In this document: positions 1 to 7,112 of the stretch, piece after piece
How the letters are laid out: the number at the start of each line of letters is the position of its first letter
Numbering within the stretch: position 1 is the first letter of the stretch
Origin: Candidatus Gastranaerophilales bacterium
GTDB taxonomy: Bacteria; Cyanobacteriota; Vampirovibrionia; Gastranaerophilales; UBA9579
DNA: 33,178 nt
Reading direction: 5' to 3'
NCBI GenBank assembly: GCA_028689995.1
Contig: JAQVCB010000022.1
Span: 1 to 33,178 of the forward strand
Program-made: the position numbers and the translations under genes
Notes under the pieces: generated by a model
What the model was told of the DNA's origin: nothing
Database searches by the model: none
The model's input: the letters and a program-made list of their open reading frames with translations, nothing else

Positions 1-1460
1 TGAAGTCAAAAATAATTGCTGTTTTCATATCTCTGTCATTCCTGTTCAATATATGTTCGGTTCCTGCTTTAAGCCAGCCAAGAAGTCAAACAAATATTAA
101 ACAGTCAAATAACTATGCCAAAGCAGCGCATGATGCATATGAACAGAGAAATTTTCTAAAAGCCGCTGAAAATTACGAAAAAGCTTATGCAATAAGCAAA
201 ACTAAAGTATATCTGGATAATTCTCTTGTAGCATATTTAAGCCTGGCATCTGATTATGCTAATGATAAAGATTTTAACAATGCCCTTAAATACTGTAATA
301 AGACTTTATCTTTAAGTCCTAATGACAAAAATGCAAAAGAATTAATGTCTGATATCTATTTTGTGCGAGGTACAGATTATTTTTATACAGGCGAAGTTGA
401 TAAAGCGAAATCAGACGTTGAAAGTTCCCTCAAATACAGTACCTCAAAGGAACAGACAGAAAGAGCAAAAGACGGGTTAAACAAAATTGCAAGCGCAAAG
501 ACTAATGGTACAATTCCAATACCAAAATATGAAGGTACAACGGATGATTCAATGCCCGTAACTCTTGATAAAATTGAAAAGAAACTCTATGGATCATCAA
601 ACAGCAGCATTCCTCTTTTAAGCAGAGTAAGCAAACTTGAAAAAGAATCTCTAGGCAAAAATTATGACTCCGACGGTCTTATTGTCAGGGTAGACAGACT
701 TAAAAGAGCAGTTCTTCCTGAACTGGTCACACAGCAAAGCCCGAAAAAAATATATGAAGATACTTATGTTCCCGACATTATCGAACAAAGTATGGGCAGG
801 GTTACAATATTCGGCAAAATGCCGATAACTGTTTTTATAGACGATGCAAATGTTAAACCCTACAAGAAATTTTATAAAGATGCAATAATAGAGGGTTTTA
901 AAGAATGGGAAAAAGCATCTAATAACGTGATAAAGTTTGAATACATTTATGATCCTGCAAAAGCAGATATAAGTGTTTCATGGAATGAACAGTTTGAAGA
1001 TTTCCCGTGGCAGCCTAAATTGCAAAAAACTGATATATCGGCAGAAAAGGAAAAGATGAAGTATAGAAAAGCTAATGTCGCAGTTCAGGCTGGTTCTATG
1101 CTTGCAATGGTTGCAGGAAGTTTAGTCGGCTTGCCATTTCTAGGTACTGCCGGATATCTTGGTGGATCTGTTGCATCTCCATATCTTGGTTATAAGGGTG
1201 CAAACAAAGAAAAATTATCTCCCGATGTAAAAATCAATACCAAAATAACGGAAGATATGACTGATGATCAGGCAAAAACAAAACTAAAACAGACAGCAAT
1301 TCATCAAATGGGGCATGCCATAGGAATATACGGACATAGTAGCGACCCGAGCGATATAATGTATAGTGATTTTAAGGTTACACAGCTTTCTGAACGTGAT
1401 ATAAAAACCATTCAGGAAATATACAAACCTAAAGAACCTGAAAAAAATACTAAAAAGTAA
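1..1460 (+). CDS. Secreted TPR protein with matrixin-like (M10-type) domain lacking the catalytic Glu
   Basis: The frame is open from the first bases. Bases 1-2 (TG) look like the end of an ATG starting one base before the window, so the protein would be about 486 residues. The N-terminus is a signal peptide: Lys, then a hydrophobic run, then a small-residue site near ALS-Q. TPR-like helices occupy about residues 35-150. The C-terminal part resembles a zinc metalloprotease of the matrixin type. It has a substrate-strand-like DISVSW, a Gly-rich hydrophobic insert (about 355-400), then HQMGHAIGIYGH (435-446) and a DIMY Met-turn. The three zinc-binding His are kept, but the general-base Glu of HExxH is Gln436. 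It may therefore be a zinc-binding pseudoprotease. The substrate is unknown. Its tail overlaps the convergent permease gene by 11 nt. Confidence 0.8.
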   Translation, partial: KSKIIAVFISLSFLFNICSVPALSQPRSQTNIKQSNNYAKAAHDAYEQRNFLKAAENYEKAYAISKTKVYLDNSLVAYLSLASDYANDKDFNNALKYCNKTLSLSPNDKNAKELMSDIYFVRGTDYFYTGEVDKAKSDVESSLKYSTSKEQTERAKDGLNKIASAKTNGTIPIPKYEGTTDDSMPVTLDKIEKKLYGSSNSSIPLLSRVSKLEKESLGKNYDSDGLIVRVDRLKRAVLPELVTQQSPKKIYEDTYVPDIIEQSMGRVTIFGKMPITVFIDDANVKPYKKFYKDAIIEGFKEWEKASNNVIKFEYIYDPAKADISVSWNEQFEDFPWQPKLQKTDISAEKEKMKYRKANVAVQAGSMLAMVAGSLVGLPFLGTAGYLGGSVASPYLGYKGANKEKLSPDVKINTKITEDMTDDQAKTKLKQTAIHQMGHAIGIYGHSSDPSDIMYSDFKVTQLSERDIKTIQEIYKPKEPEKNTKK

Positions 1461-2409
1461 AATTTATAATATATCCTGCCATGATGATTAAAAATAGCAA
1501 TAATACAAAATAAATAATCATTAGAGGCAGTTTCAAGGCGCTTTTCAGGATTAATAATTCAGGAATGGAAGTTGCGGTAACAGCCATTGTAAAAGCAAGA
1601 ACAGTTCCTATTGGTAAACCATGCGCCACAAATATCATTATTACCGGCAAAGCCATAGCAATATTTACATAAAAGAAAATCACAAAAAATACTGCAAGAG
1701 GTATTGCGTATGGATTACCTACCCCAACAAATCTCATTATATAATCAGATGGTATATACCCATGAAGTACAGAAGCAAAACATACTCCTACTATAATATA
1801 CGGCCAGAAATTTTTAAAAAAATTAAAAGAATGATCTTTTGCTTCAACGATAATATTTTTAAATGTCTGTTTTTCAGAATGATCTGATATTTTTATGCCG
1901 TCTTCAAAAATAAAAGATTTTAAATATTTTTCGGGTTTTAGCATTCCTATAATTGCACCGCCGGTTAAACCAATAATTATTCCTGCTACATAATAAGAAA
2001 ATGCTATTTTATAACCAAATAATCCAAGTAATAAAATGAAAGCAAATTCATTTGTCATTGGGGCAGTTATTAAGTAAGTAAATGCAATCCCGGTAGGAAT
2101 ACCTGCTTCCAAAAACCCTATAAAGACAGGCACAACAGAAAATGATTCAACAGGAGTTATCACAGCTAAAAATGAAGCTAAAATACCTCCTAATACACTA
2201 TTTTTTCCGCTCAATATCTGTTTTGTCTTTGCAGGAGTGATTAGTACTCTTATCACTCCAATAAAAAAACCTATTATTAGAATAAGTAGAAAAATTTTTA
2301 AAGTATTATAAATAAAAAAATGCAGTATTTCTCCTGCTTTTGATGCTGAAGATAAAGCAAAAAAATTATAAACAATAAAAGTTGTGAACGAATTTAAAGG
2401 ACTAAACAT
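1450..2409 (-). CDS. ArsP/YraQ-type permease (DUF318 family)
   Basis: A 319-residue polytopic inner-membrane protein with about eight hydrophobic segments. The layout matches predicted permeases of the ArsP_1/YraQ family: an N-terminal half with a TP-x5-VVPVFIGFLEAGIP signature (about residues 85-105) and an ITAPMTNE segment (114-121), then a soluble loop, then a C-terminal half ending near TSIPELLILKSALK. Characterised ArsP proteins export organoarsenicals, and many relatives carry a CSCS-type cysteine motif just before VP. Here that position reads ESFS (88-91) and has no cysteine, so a thiol-dependent metalloid substrate is doubtful. The start is ATG, with a weak AAGG upstream. No ArsR regulator or redox-active partner is adjacent. 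The family call is firm; the substrate is unknown. Confidence 0.8.
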   Translation of the reverse strand: MFSPLNSFTTFIVYNFFALSSASKAGEILHFFIYNTLKIFLLILIIGFFIGVIRVLITPAKTKQILSGKNSVLGGILASFLAVITPVESFSVVPVFIGFLEAGIPTGIAFTYLITAPMTNEFAFILLLGLFGYKIAFSYYVAGIIIGLTGGAIIGMLKPEKYLKSFIFEDGIKISDHSEKQTFKNIIVEAKDHSFNFFKNFWPYIIVGVCFASVLHGYIPSDYIMRFVGVGNPYAIPLAVFFVIFFYVNIAMALPVIMIFVAHGLPIGTVLAFTMAVTATSIPELLILKSALKLPLMIIYFVLLLFLIIMAGYIINFTF

Positions 2410-2440
2410 ATTTTACCTTTTAACATACAAGGGGAGTGCT

Positions 2441-2500
2441 GGCTAAAGCCGAAACGGCTTGCTTGGCAAGGGTTAAAGACTTTAACTAAACTCGTTCTAA
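2441..2500. repeat. Dispersed repeat, copy 1
   Basis: This 60-base stretch is nearly the same as 22303-22363. Both run from a CTAAAG start through GCTTG-TTGGCAAGG to an ending of AAACTCGTTCTAA. Neither copy has coding capacity. It lies just upstream of the permease gene, between it and an IS relic. Confidence 0.65.
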
Positions 2501-2597
2501 AACAGAAATAATTTGATAATAAAGCGTTTATATTAACTATAAAATTACATATTCAGACTATTTTTTATAATTTAAAATAACTCTAATTAATAAATAA

Positions 2598-2777
2598 TCA
2601 AACATTAAAAAAGCGTGTTTTTCTTTTATAACGTGCTAATCTTTGCTTTATAGTATCGTTAAACCTTTCGATATAATTTGTTTCACCTACTACTTTACCG
2701 ACTGAGATATAATTTTCAAGGAATACTGCTTCATAACTATCTACTAAAATCACTAAACTTATCCGTTTCCTTTTGTT
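2598..2777 (-). pseudogene. Relic of an IS1-family transposase (C-terminal fragment)
   Basis: Translation of the minus strand from 2777 to the stop at 2598 gives about 59 residues with no start codon and an in-frame stop immediately upstream. The end of the fragment contains VGETNYIERFNDTIKQRLA, followed by RYKRKTR. This resembles the [21 protein letters not shown] block at the end of IS1-type DDE transposases, including the Glu of the catalytic triad. No terminal inverted repeats or N-terminal part were found. It is read as a decayed insertion remnant lying 8 bases beyond the queA stop. Confidence 0.65.
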
Positions 2778-2785
2778 TTATTCCA

Positions 2786-3826
2786 TTACCAAATAATCAT
2801 ACAATCGCCATAGCTGTAAAAACGATATTTTTTGTTTATTGCTTCGCTATATGCCTTAAAAACAAAATCTTTTCCAGCTAATGCACTAACAAGCATTAAG
2901 AGAGTTGATTTTGGCAGGTGAAAATTTGTAATCAGTTTATCTATCACGTTAAACTTGTATCCCGGATATATGAACATTTCACTTTCGCCACATGTAGCTT
3001 CAATTTTTCCGCATTTTTGAAAAGCGGATTCAAGAGTTCTTACGGTTGTCGTACCGACAGCCACAATATTTTTGCCTTCACTTTTTGCTTTATTTATCAT
3101 ATTTGCAGTAATTTCAGGAATTTCATAAGATTCCCTGTCCATCTTATGATCAAGAATATTCTCAGCTTTAACGGGCTTAAATGTTCCAAGTCCCACATTA
3201 AGTGTTACATAACAGATTTGAACGCCTTTTTGTTTTAATTTTTCAAGTATTTCAGGAGTAAAATGAAGTCCTGCTGTCGGAGCAGCCACGGAACCTGATT
3301 TTTCTGCATAAACTGTCTGATATCTGTCAAAATCAAGTTTTTTTATATCTTCGTCAGAAAGCTGTCTCGAAATATAAGGGGGAAGAGGAATATTCCCGAC
3401 CCTGTCAAGAATTTCTTCAAAATTTCCTTTGTAAATAAGCTCTACAAGCCACTTGTCATTTTCAGATCTTCTGATTGCCTTTGCAGAAAGTTCATCAGAG
3501 AAATGTATCATTGTATCTGGCTTTACTCTTTTTGAAGGTTTAATAAGAACTTCAAAAGTTTTATGAAAAATCTCTTTAAGAAGAAAAACTTCTATATTTG
3601 CGCCTGTGCTTTTCTTCCCGATTAATCTTGCAGGAATAACCTTTGTATTGTTCATCACAAGAAGGTCATTTTCATCCAAAAGATCAACTATATCATAGAA
3701 TTTTTTATGTTCAACTGTCTGATTTTGTTTATTTAAAACCATTAAATTGGAATGATCTCGCTTGTCAGCAGGAAACTGAGCAATCAGGTCTTTTGGAAGA
3801 TCGTAATCAAACTCGCTTATATGCAT
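2786..3826 (-). CDS. queA: S-adenosylmethionine:tRNA ribosyltransferase-isomerase QueA
   Basis: QueA transfers and isomerises the ribosyl group of SAM onto 7-aminomethyl-7-deazaguanine in tRNA. This makes epoxyqueuosine at the wobble base of GUN anticodons. The protein is 346 residues, the normal family length. Family blocks in order are NNTKVIPARL, PLPPYISRQ, YQTVYAEKSGSVAAPTAGLHF, GTTTVRTLES and NFHLPKSTLLMLVSA. ATG is preceded by AAGGA at good spacing. No other queuosine genes are nearby, and I see no preQ1 riboswitch-like sequence in the short upstream region. The C-terminus (GDCMIIW) is slightly longer than the usual GDAMFI ending, and an IS relic lies just beyond it, but the core is intact. 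Confidence 0.97.
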   Translation of the reverse strand: MHISEFDYDLPKDLIAQFPADKRDHSNLMVLNKQNQTVEHKKFYDIVDLLDENDLLVMNNTKVIPARLIGKKSTGANIEVFLLKEIFHKTFEVLIKPSKRVKPDTMIHFSDELSAKAIRRSENDKWLVELIYKGNFEEILDRVGNIPLPPYISRQLSDEDIKKLDFDRYQTVYAEKSGSVAAPTAGLHFTPEILEKLKQKGVQICYVTLNVGLGTFKPVKAENILDHKMDRESYEIPEITANMINKAKSEGKNIVAVGTTTVRTLESAFQKCGKIEATCGESEMFIYPGYKFNVIDKLITNFHLPKSTLLMLVSALAGKDFVFKAYSEAINKKYRFYSYGDCMIIW

Positions 3827-3876
3827 ATTTTTCCTTAATTTCAGATATCTTGATATATTTATGGTACAAAATATTA

Positions 3877-3942
3877 TGTCATCCTGAATTTATTTCAGGA
3901 TCTTCAAATCAATAGATGCTGAAACATCCTGAAAGCATGACA
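3877..3942. repeat. TGTCAT…ATGACA palindromic repeat, copy 1
   Basis: A 66-base element bounded by TGTCAT and ATGACA. It contains an internal perfect 8-bp hairpin, ATCCTGAA/TTCAGGAT, and a second half-match to ATCCTGAAA. The left 28 bases recur with few changes at 6804-6831. It sits between the divergent queA and larE genes and resembles small REP/MITE-like intergenic palindromes. Confidence 0.6.
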
Positions 3943-3957
3943 ATAAAATAATATAAT
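3929..3957 (+). promoter_or_regulatory. Likely larE promoter
   Basis: CTGAAA (3929-3934) and a perfect TATAAT (3952-3957) are separated by 17 bases, 43 bases upstream of the larE ATG. The -35 hexamer lies inside the palindromic repeat, so the repeat may supply part of the promoter. This is motif-based only. Confidence 0.45.
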
Positions 3958-3999
3958 ATCACTTATATTTTAACAGTAACAAATCCAACAGGAAAAATC

Positions 4000-4812
4000 A
4001 TGGACTTAAATTTTAACAGCGAATTAAAGAGCAAATTTTCAAGACTGATTAGCACAATAAAAGATTACGGTAGTCTTTGCGTGGCTTTTTCAGCAGGTGT
4101 AGACAGCACATTGCTCGCTTTCATTGTGAGCAATATTTTAGAGGGCGCTCCTCACATAGTAACTGTTAATTCTGAATTCTTATCTAGGTATGAACTTGAA
4201 GAATCAAAGAATTTAGCTCAGGAGCTTGGATTTGAGCATAAAATTATTGATATAAGCGTGATGGATAATCCTGACATAATTCAAAACGACACTTTAAGAT
4301 GCAAATACTGTAAATTTACTGTAATGATGAATATTATTGAATTTGCAAAAAGCAATGGAATAGATAATATACTGGACGGATCAAATATTGACGATCTGAG
4401 TGATTACAGACCAGGGTTTGAGGCAGCAAGTGCACTGGGAATAAAATCTCCTTTTATAGAAGCGGGAATTAGCAAGGAAGATATTAGAGAACTGGCAAAG
4501 TTTTTAAATCTTCCAAACTGGGATAAGCCGGCTTCTGCCTGTCTTGCTTCAAGAATCCCTTATAACTCTGTAATTACGAAGGACATTCTTGAAAAGGTGG
4601 AAAAAGCAGAAGATTTTATCAGAGACTTAGGATACAGAGGATTTAGAGTCAGGCACTATGATAAAATAGCCAGAATAGAGCTTAATGCTGATGATATTGA
4701 AAGTTTTATAAAAAATCACAGAGTAAAAGTTGATCTTGAATTAAGGAGACTGGGATATACAAGTGTTTGTGTTGATTTAAAGGGATACAGACTTTCAGGA
4801 CTCAACAAATGA
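4000..4812 (+). CDS. larE: LarE, ATP-dependent sacrificial sulfur transferase
   Basis: LarE adds sulfur to the pyridinium-3,5-biscarboxylate mononucleotide made by LarB, building the nickel-pincer nucleotide cofactor of lactate racemase and other LarA-type enzymes. The 270-residue protein has the PP-loop of the N-type ATP pyrophosphatases (FSAGVDST, about 30-37), which adenylates the substrate. It has an RCKYCK pair (Cys101, Cys104) and the ASACLASRIPY block. Cys181 in that block corresponds in position to the cysteine that donates its sulfur in Lactiplantibacillus LarE. The start has AGGA at suitable spacing. The stop overlaps the start of larB by 4 nt (ATGA), so the two are almost certainly co-translated. 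Confidence 0.93.
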   Translation: MDLNFNSELKSKFSRLISTIKDYGSLCVAFSAGVDSTLLAFIVSNILEGAPHIVTVNSEFLSRYELEESKNLAQELGFEHKIIDISVMDNPDIIQNDTLRCKYCKFTVMMNIIEFAKSNGIDNILDGSNIDDLSDYRPGFEAASALGIKSPFIEAGISKEDIRELAKFLNLPNWDKPASACLASRIPYNSVITKDILEKVEKAEDFIRDLGYRGFRVRHYDKIARIELNADDIESFIKNHRVKVDLELRRLGYTSVCVDLKGYRLSGLNK

Positions 4813-5558
4813 AGCATATTGAAGATGTTTTACAAAAATTTAAAGATGGAAATCTTGATATAGATCAGGTTGTTAAAGAAATAAAAAGCCTGCCGTACAA
4901 AGACCTCGGATTTGCCAGAGTTGACCATCACAGGGCTCTCAGGCAGGGGTTGCCGGAAGCTGTCTTTTGCCCCGGCAAGGAAAAAGAAGAAATAGTCGGC
5001 ATTATAAAAGAATTAAAGAATAAAAATCATATAGTCATTGCAACAAGAGCTGAGCAGGAAGTTGCAGACTATGTTTTGGAGAATTTGCCCGGAAGTATTT
5101 ATCATAAAAAAGCAGGAATCATCAGTTATGGAGAATTTCCTGAACCCGTTAAAACAAATTATGTATTAGTAATCAGCGCAGGAACGGCAGACTTGCCTGT
5201 TGCAGAAGAAGCAATAATTACTCTAAAAGCGGCAGGGATAAAAACAGAAACAATGTTTGACTGCGGAGTAGCTGGAAGTCACAGGATAATGGGTGAATTT
5301 GAAACAATTTCTTCAGCTTCGGCAATTATTGCTGTCGCAGGAATGGAAGGTGCACTTGCAAGCTTTGTAGGAGGCATGGCAAGTTGCCCTGTAATAGCAG
5401 TTCCGACAAGTGTGGGATACGGTGCAAGCTTTGGCGGAGTTGCGGCACTTTTAGGTATGTTAAACAGCTGTGCGTCAAATGTAAGCGTAGTAAACATAAA
5501 CAACGGCTTCAGCGCGGCATGTATTGCAGCGATGATTGTGAAGCAGGCTAAAGCTTAA
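4809..5558 (+). CDS. larB: LarB, pyridinium-3,5-biscarboxylate mononucleotide synthase
   Basis: LarB carboxylates and hydrolyses nicotinic acid adenine dinucleotide in the first step of nickel-pincer cofactor synthesis. The 249-residue protein has the LarB N-terminal signature (ARVDHHRALRQG, about 37-48) and a C-terminal PurE/AIR-carboxylase-like domain. That domain is marked by CGVAGSHR (152-159), AGMEGALASFVGGM and PTSVGYGASFGG. Cys221, in LNSCAS, is the likely equivalent of the active-site cysteine described for LarB. It overlaps larE by 4 nt. The nickel-inserting LarC and the LarA apoenzyme are not in the window and must lie elsewhere if the pathway works. Its last 11 bases overlap the convergent AbiJ-like gene. 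Confidence 0.93.
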   Translation: MKHIEDVLQKFKDGNLDIDQVVKEIKSLPYKDLGFARVDHHRALRQGLPEAVFCPGKEKEEIVGIIKELKNKNHIVIATRAEQEVADYVLENLPGSIYHKKAGIISYGEFPEPVKTNYVLVISAGTADLPVAEEAIITLKAAGIKTETMFDCGVAGSHRIMGEFETISSASAIIAVAGMEGALASFVGGMASCPVIAVPTSVGYGASFGGVAALLGMLNSCASNVSVVNINNGFSAACIAAMIVKQAKA

Positions 5559-6360
5559 TTTCTGACTGTTTACATTTTGCCATCATATAATTTATAAAAG
5601 CGGTACAAATAACTAACATATACTTTGCATCTTCAGATTTAATGGTATCTCTATCCATAATAGGATGTCTTATTCCATCTTCATCTGAAGCATAACCATA
5701 TAAATTACCCAAAGCTTCTTTCATTGCTGCATGTTCTATTATTTTTTGATTGAATAATTCATTAACTGCTGCTTGAAATTTAGATTTACCTGTAATTTTT
5801 TTTACTAGACATTCAACAGCAGATATTGATTCTTTTATACTGTTCCTATAATCAGGATTTTTTCTGTCAGCAAATAAATCAAAAGCTTGATTTAAATGAG
5901 TTCTAACAGGATTCACTTTTATATTTATTGCATCTTCAATACTTTGTATTTCTTCTTTTGATGTTATTTGAGTAAATTTACCATTAATGAGTCTGTATGC
6001 TGAACATTCCCTTTCAAGAATAAAATTAAAATAATTAATAAATTTATCTAAAGTATAACTTGGGAGAATTTTAACTGTAAATTCAATAATATCTAGACTT
6101 TCATACCAATCTTTTTCAATAAAATAGTCTCTTAACCAGTCTTGTTTGGGAGAATAATTATAAGGATTTCGGGGTAAGGTATCTTTTGTTTGTTTATATA
6201 GACCAGTCCAAATTAGTTCAATAACAGCATCTGTGTTAGAAATATTCTTTAATAAGTCAGAATATTTGTTCCATAACTGATTTCTTGTAGGTTGATCCAG
6301 AGATTCTTTTTGAATTTTATCTCTTACAGGTTTATAACCCATTCTTTGAGAAAATAACAT
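5548..6360 (-). CDS. AbiJ-like putative abortive-infection protein
   Basis: The N-terminus (FSQRMGYKPVRDKIQKES, then TRNQLWN) matches, as I recall it, the start of AbiJ N-terminal domain 4 proteins, where FSxRxGYKPVRxxIQxESMxxxLRNxLWN is typical. The C-terminal half (about 150-260) is helical. It contains FADRKNPDYRNSIKES, AVECLVKKITGKS and ALGNLYGYASDEDGIRH, an ending often seen in HEPN-like C-terminal domains of this group. Such proteins are linked to phage defence by abortive infection, probably as RNases, although I see no clear Rx4-6H catalytic motif. The start is ATG with AAGGA upstream. It stands alone beside a repeat island, as expected for an acquired accessory gene. The 270-residue length fits. 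Confidence 0.7.
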   Translation of the reverse strand: MLFSQRMGYKPVRDKIQKESLDQPTRNQLWNKYSDLLKNISNTDAVIELIWTGLYKQTKDTLPRNPYNYSPKQDWLRDYFIEKDWYESLDIIEFTVKILPSYTLDKFINYFNFILERECSAYRLINGKFTQITSKEEIQSIEDAINIKVNPVRTHLNQAFDLFADRKNPDYRNSIKESISAVECLVKKITGKSKFQAAVNELFNQKIIEHAAMKEALGNLYGYASDEDGIRHPIMDRDTIKSEDAKYMLVICTAFINYMMAKCKQSEIKL

Positions 6361-6574
6361 ACAAAAATCCTTATTGACTCTTACAGCAAAAATTATACAA
6401 AATCAATTTTATAATATCTTGAAAACATAAATAGAAGCAAAATAGACTCAGAAGGTGTCACGAAAAGTTAAGCTTTTCTAGACTTGAGATAATTTGCATT
6501 ATTACTTTATTTCAGTTTCACCGTCAAAGCCTGCAAGTACCTATCTTTAAGTGACTAAATTAAGTATCTATCTT

Positions 6575-6608
6575 CGTTTCTTTCTTTTATGACGAAAAGA
6601 AAGAAACG
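6575..6608. repeat. Perfect 14-bp inverted repeat
   Basis: CGTTTCTTTCTTTT (6575-6588) and its exact complement (6595-6608) flank a 6-base loop. A further AAAGAAAGAAACG follows at 6613-6625. It has no T-run and no adjacent gene end within 200 bases, so it is not an obvious terminator. It belongs to the palindrome island at 6470-7112. Confidence 0.7.
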
Positions 6609-6635
6609 AAACAAAGAAAGAAACGACATTGTTCA

Positions 6636-6742
6636 TTACTGACACTAAGCCCTTAATTTTCAATTTTTATTCCACGATGCGCATAACTCGCTTCGCTCAG
6701 ACAGATGCGCTATAGCAACTTTTGACGGGCAAGTGTCAGTAA
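6636..6742. repeat. 107-bp element with terminal inverted repeats (MITE-like)
   Basis: The ends TTACTGACACTAAGCCC (6636-6652) and GGGCAAGTGTCAGTAA (6727-6742) are inverted copies, differing by one inserted base and one substitution. The interior is GC-richer than its surroundings and holds two GATGCGC copies around a CGCTTCGCT core. There is no ORF. A non-autonomous mobile or REP-like element is the simplest reading. Confidence 0.5.
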
Positions 6743-6803
6743 GCTGTGTTCGGTCAGGGGCGAACCCCCGAACCCCCATTTTTTAAAAATATAAATATTA
6801 TCG

Positions 6804-6831
6804 TGTCATGCTGAACTTGTTTCAGCATCTT
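6804..6831. repeat. TGTCAT palindromic repeat, copy 2
   Basis: A 28-base partial copy of the element at 3877-3942. It begins with TGTCAT and contains the hairpin ATGCTGAA/TTCAGCAT. The compensating G/C changes in both arms relative to copy 1 keep the stem paired. Confidence 0.6.
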
Positions 6832-6874
6832 GTTTTACATTCCCCTTAAAAGAATTTCGTGATTTTTCTTAGTG

Positions 6875-6947
6875 AATGTGTCTTTAGGATGGCGAGGACT
6901 GCTTGAGCCGTAACAACGTGGAGGCGAGGTTCCGCAGCCGACACATT
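6875..6947. repeat. 73-bp element with AATGTGTC/GACACATT ends
   Basis: AATGTGTC (6875-6882) and GACACATT (6940-6947) form exact 8-bp inverted ends around a GC-rich core that includes two GGCGAGG motifs. There is no coding capacity. It is part of the same repeat island. Confidence 0.45.
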
Positions 6948-7020
6948 TTGTCTTTTACCTATAATCTAGAGAACTTAGAAAAATAGAAATTATTTTCTGG
7001 GGCGGTTTTCTTTTGCTTCA

Positions 7021-7112
7021 TTTTCTTTATCCGCATAAAGAAAAGAAGGCAGGTAAAGGAGTGCAGCTCCTTTTATAAAATAGTACCTTATTGATGGGCA
7101 AGTATGCCCATC
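7021..7112. repeat. Three consecutive hairpins downstream of rnhB
   Basis: The three are TTTTCTTTAT/ATAAAGAAAA (7021-7030, 7035-7044), AAAGGAG/CTCCTTT (7055-7061, 7067-7073) and GATGGGC/GCCCATC (7093-7099, 7106-7112). The last touches the rnhB stop codon and could end its transcript, but no T-run follows on the minus strand. They may be REP-like elements rather than true terminators. Confidence 0.45.

Noticed and set aside
1450-1460. Two convergent gene pairs with exactly 11-nt tail overlaps (1450-1460 and 5548-5558)
   Set aside because: Both use a CTA…TAA arrangement of opposing stop codons, which arises easily in AT-rich DNA; two cases are too few to suggest regulation.
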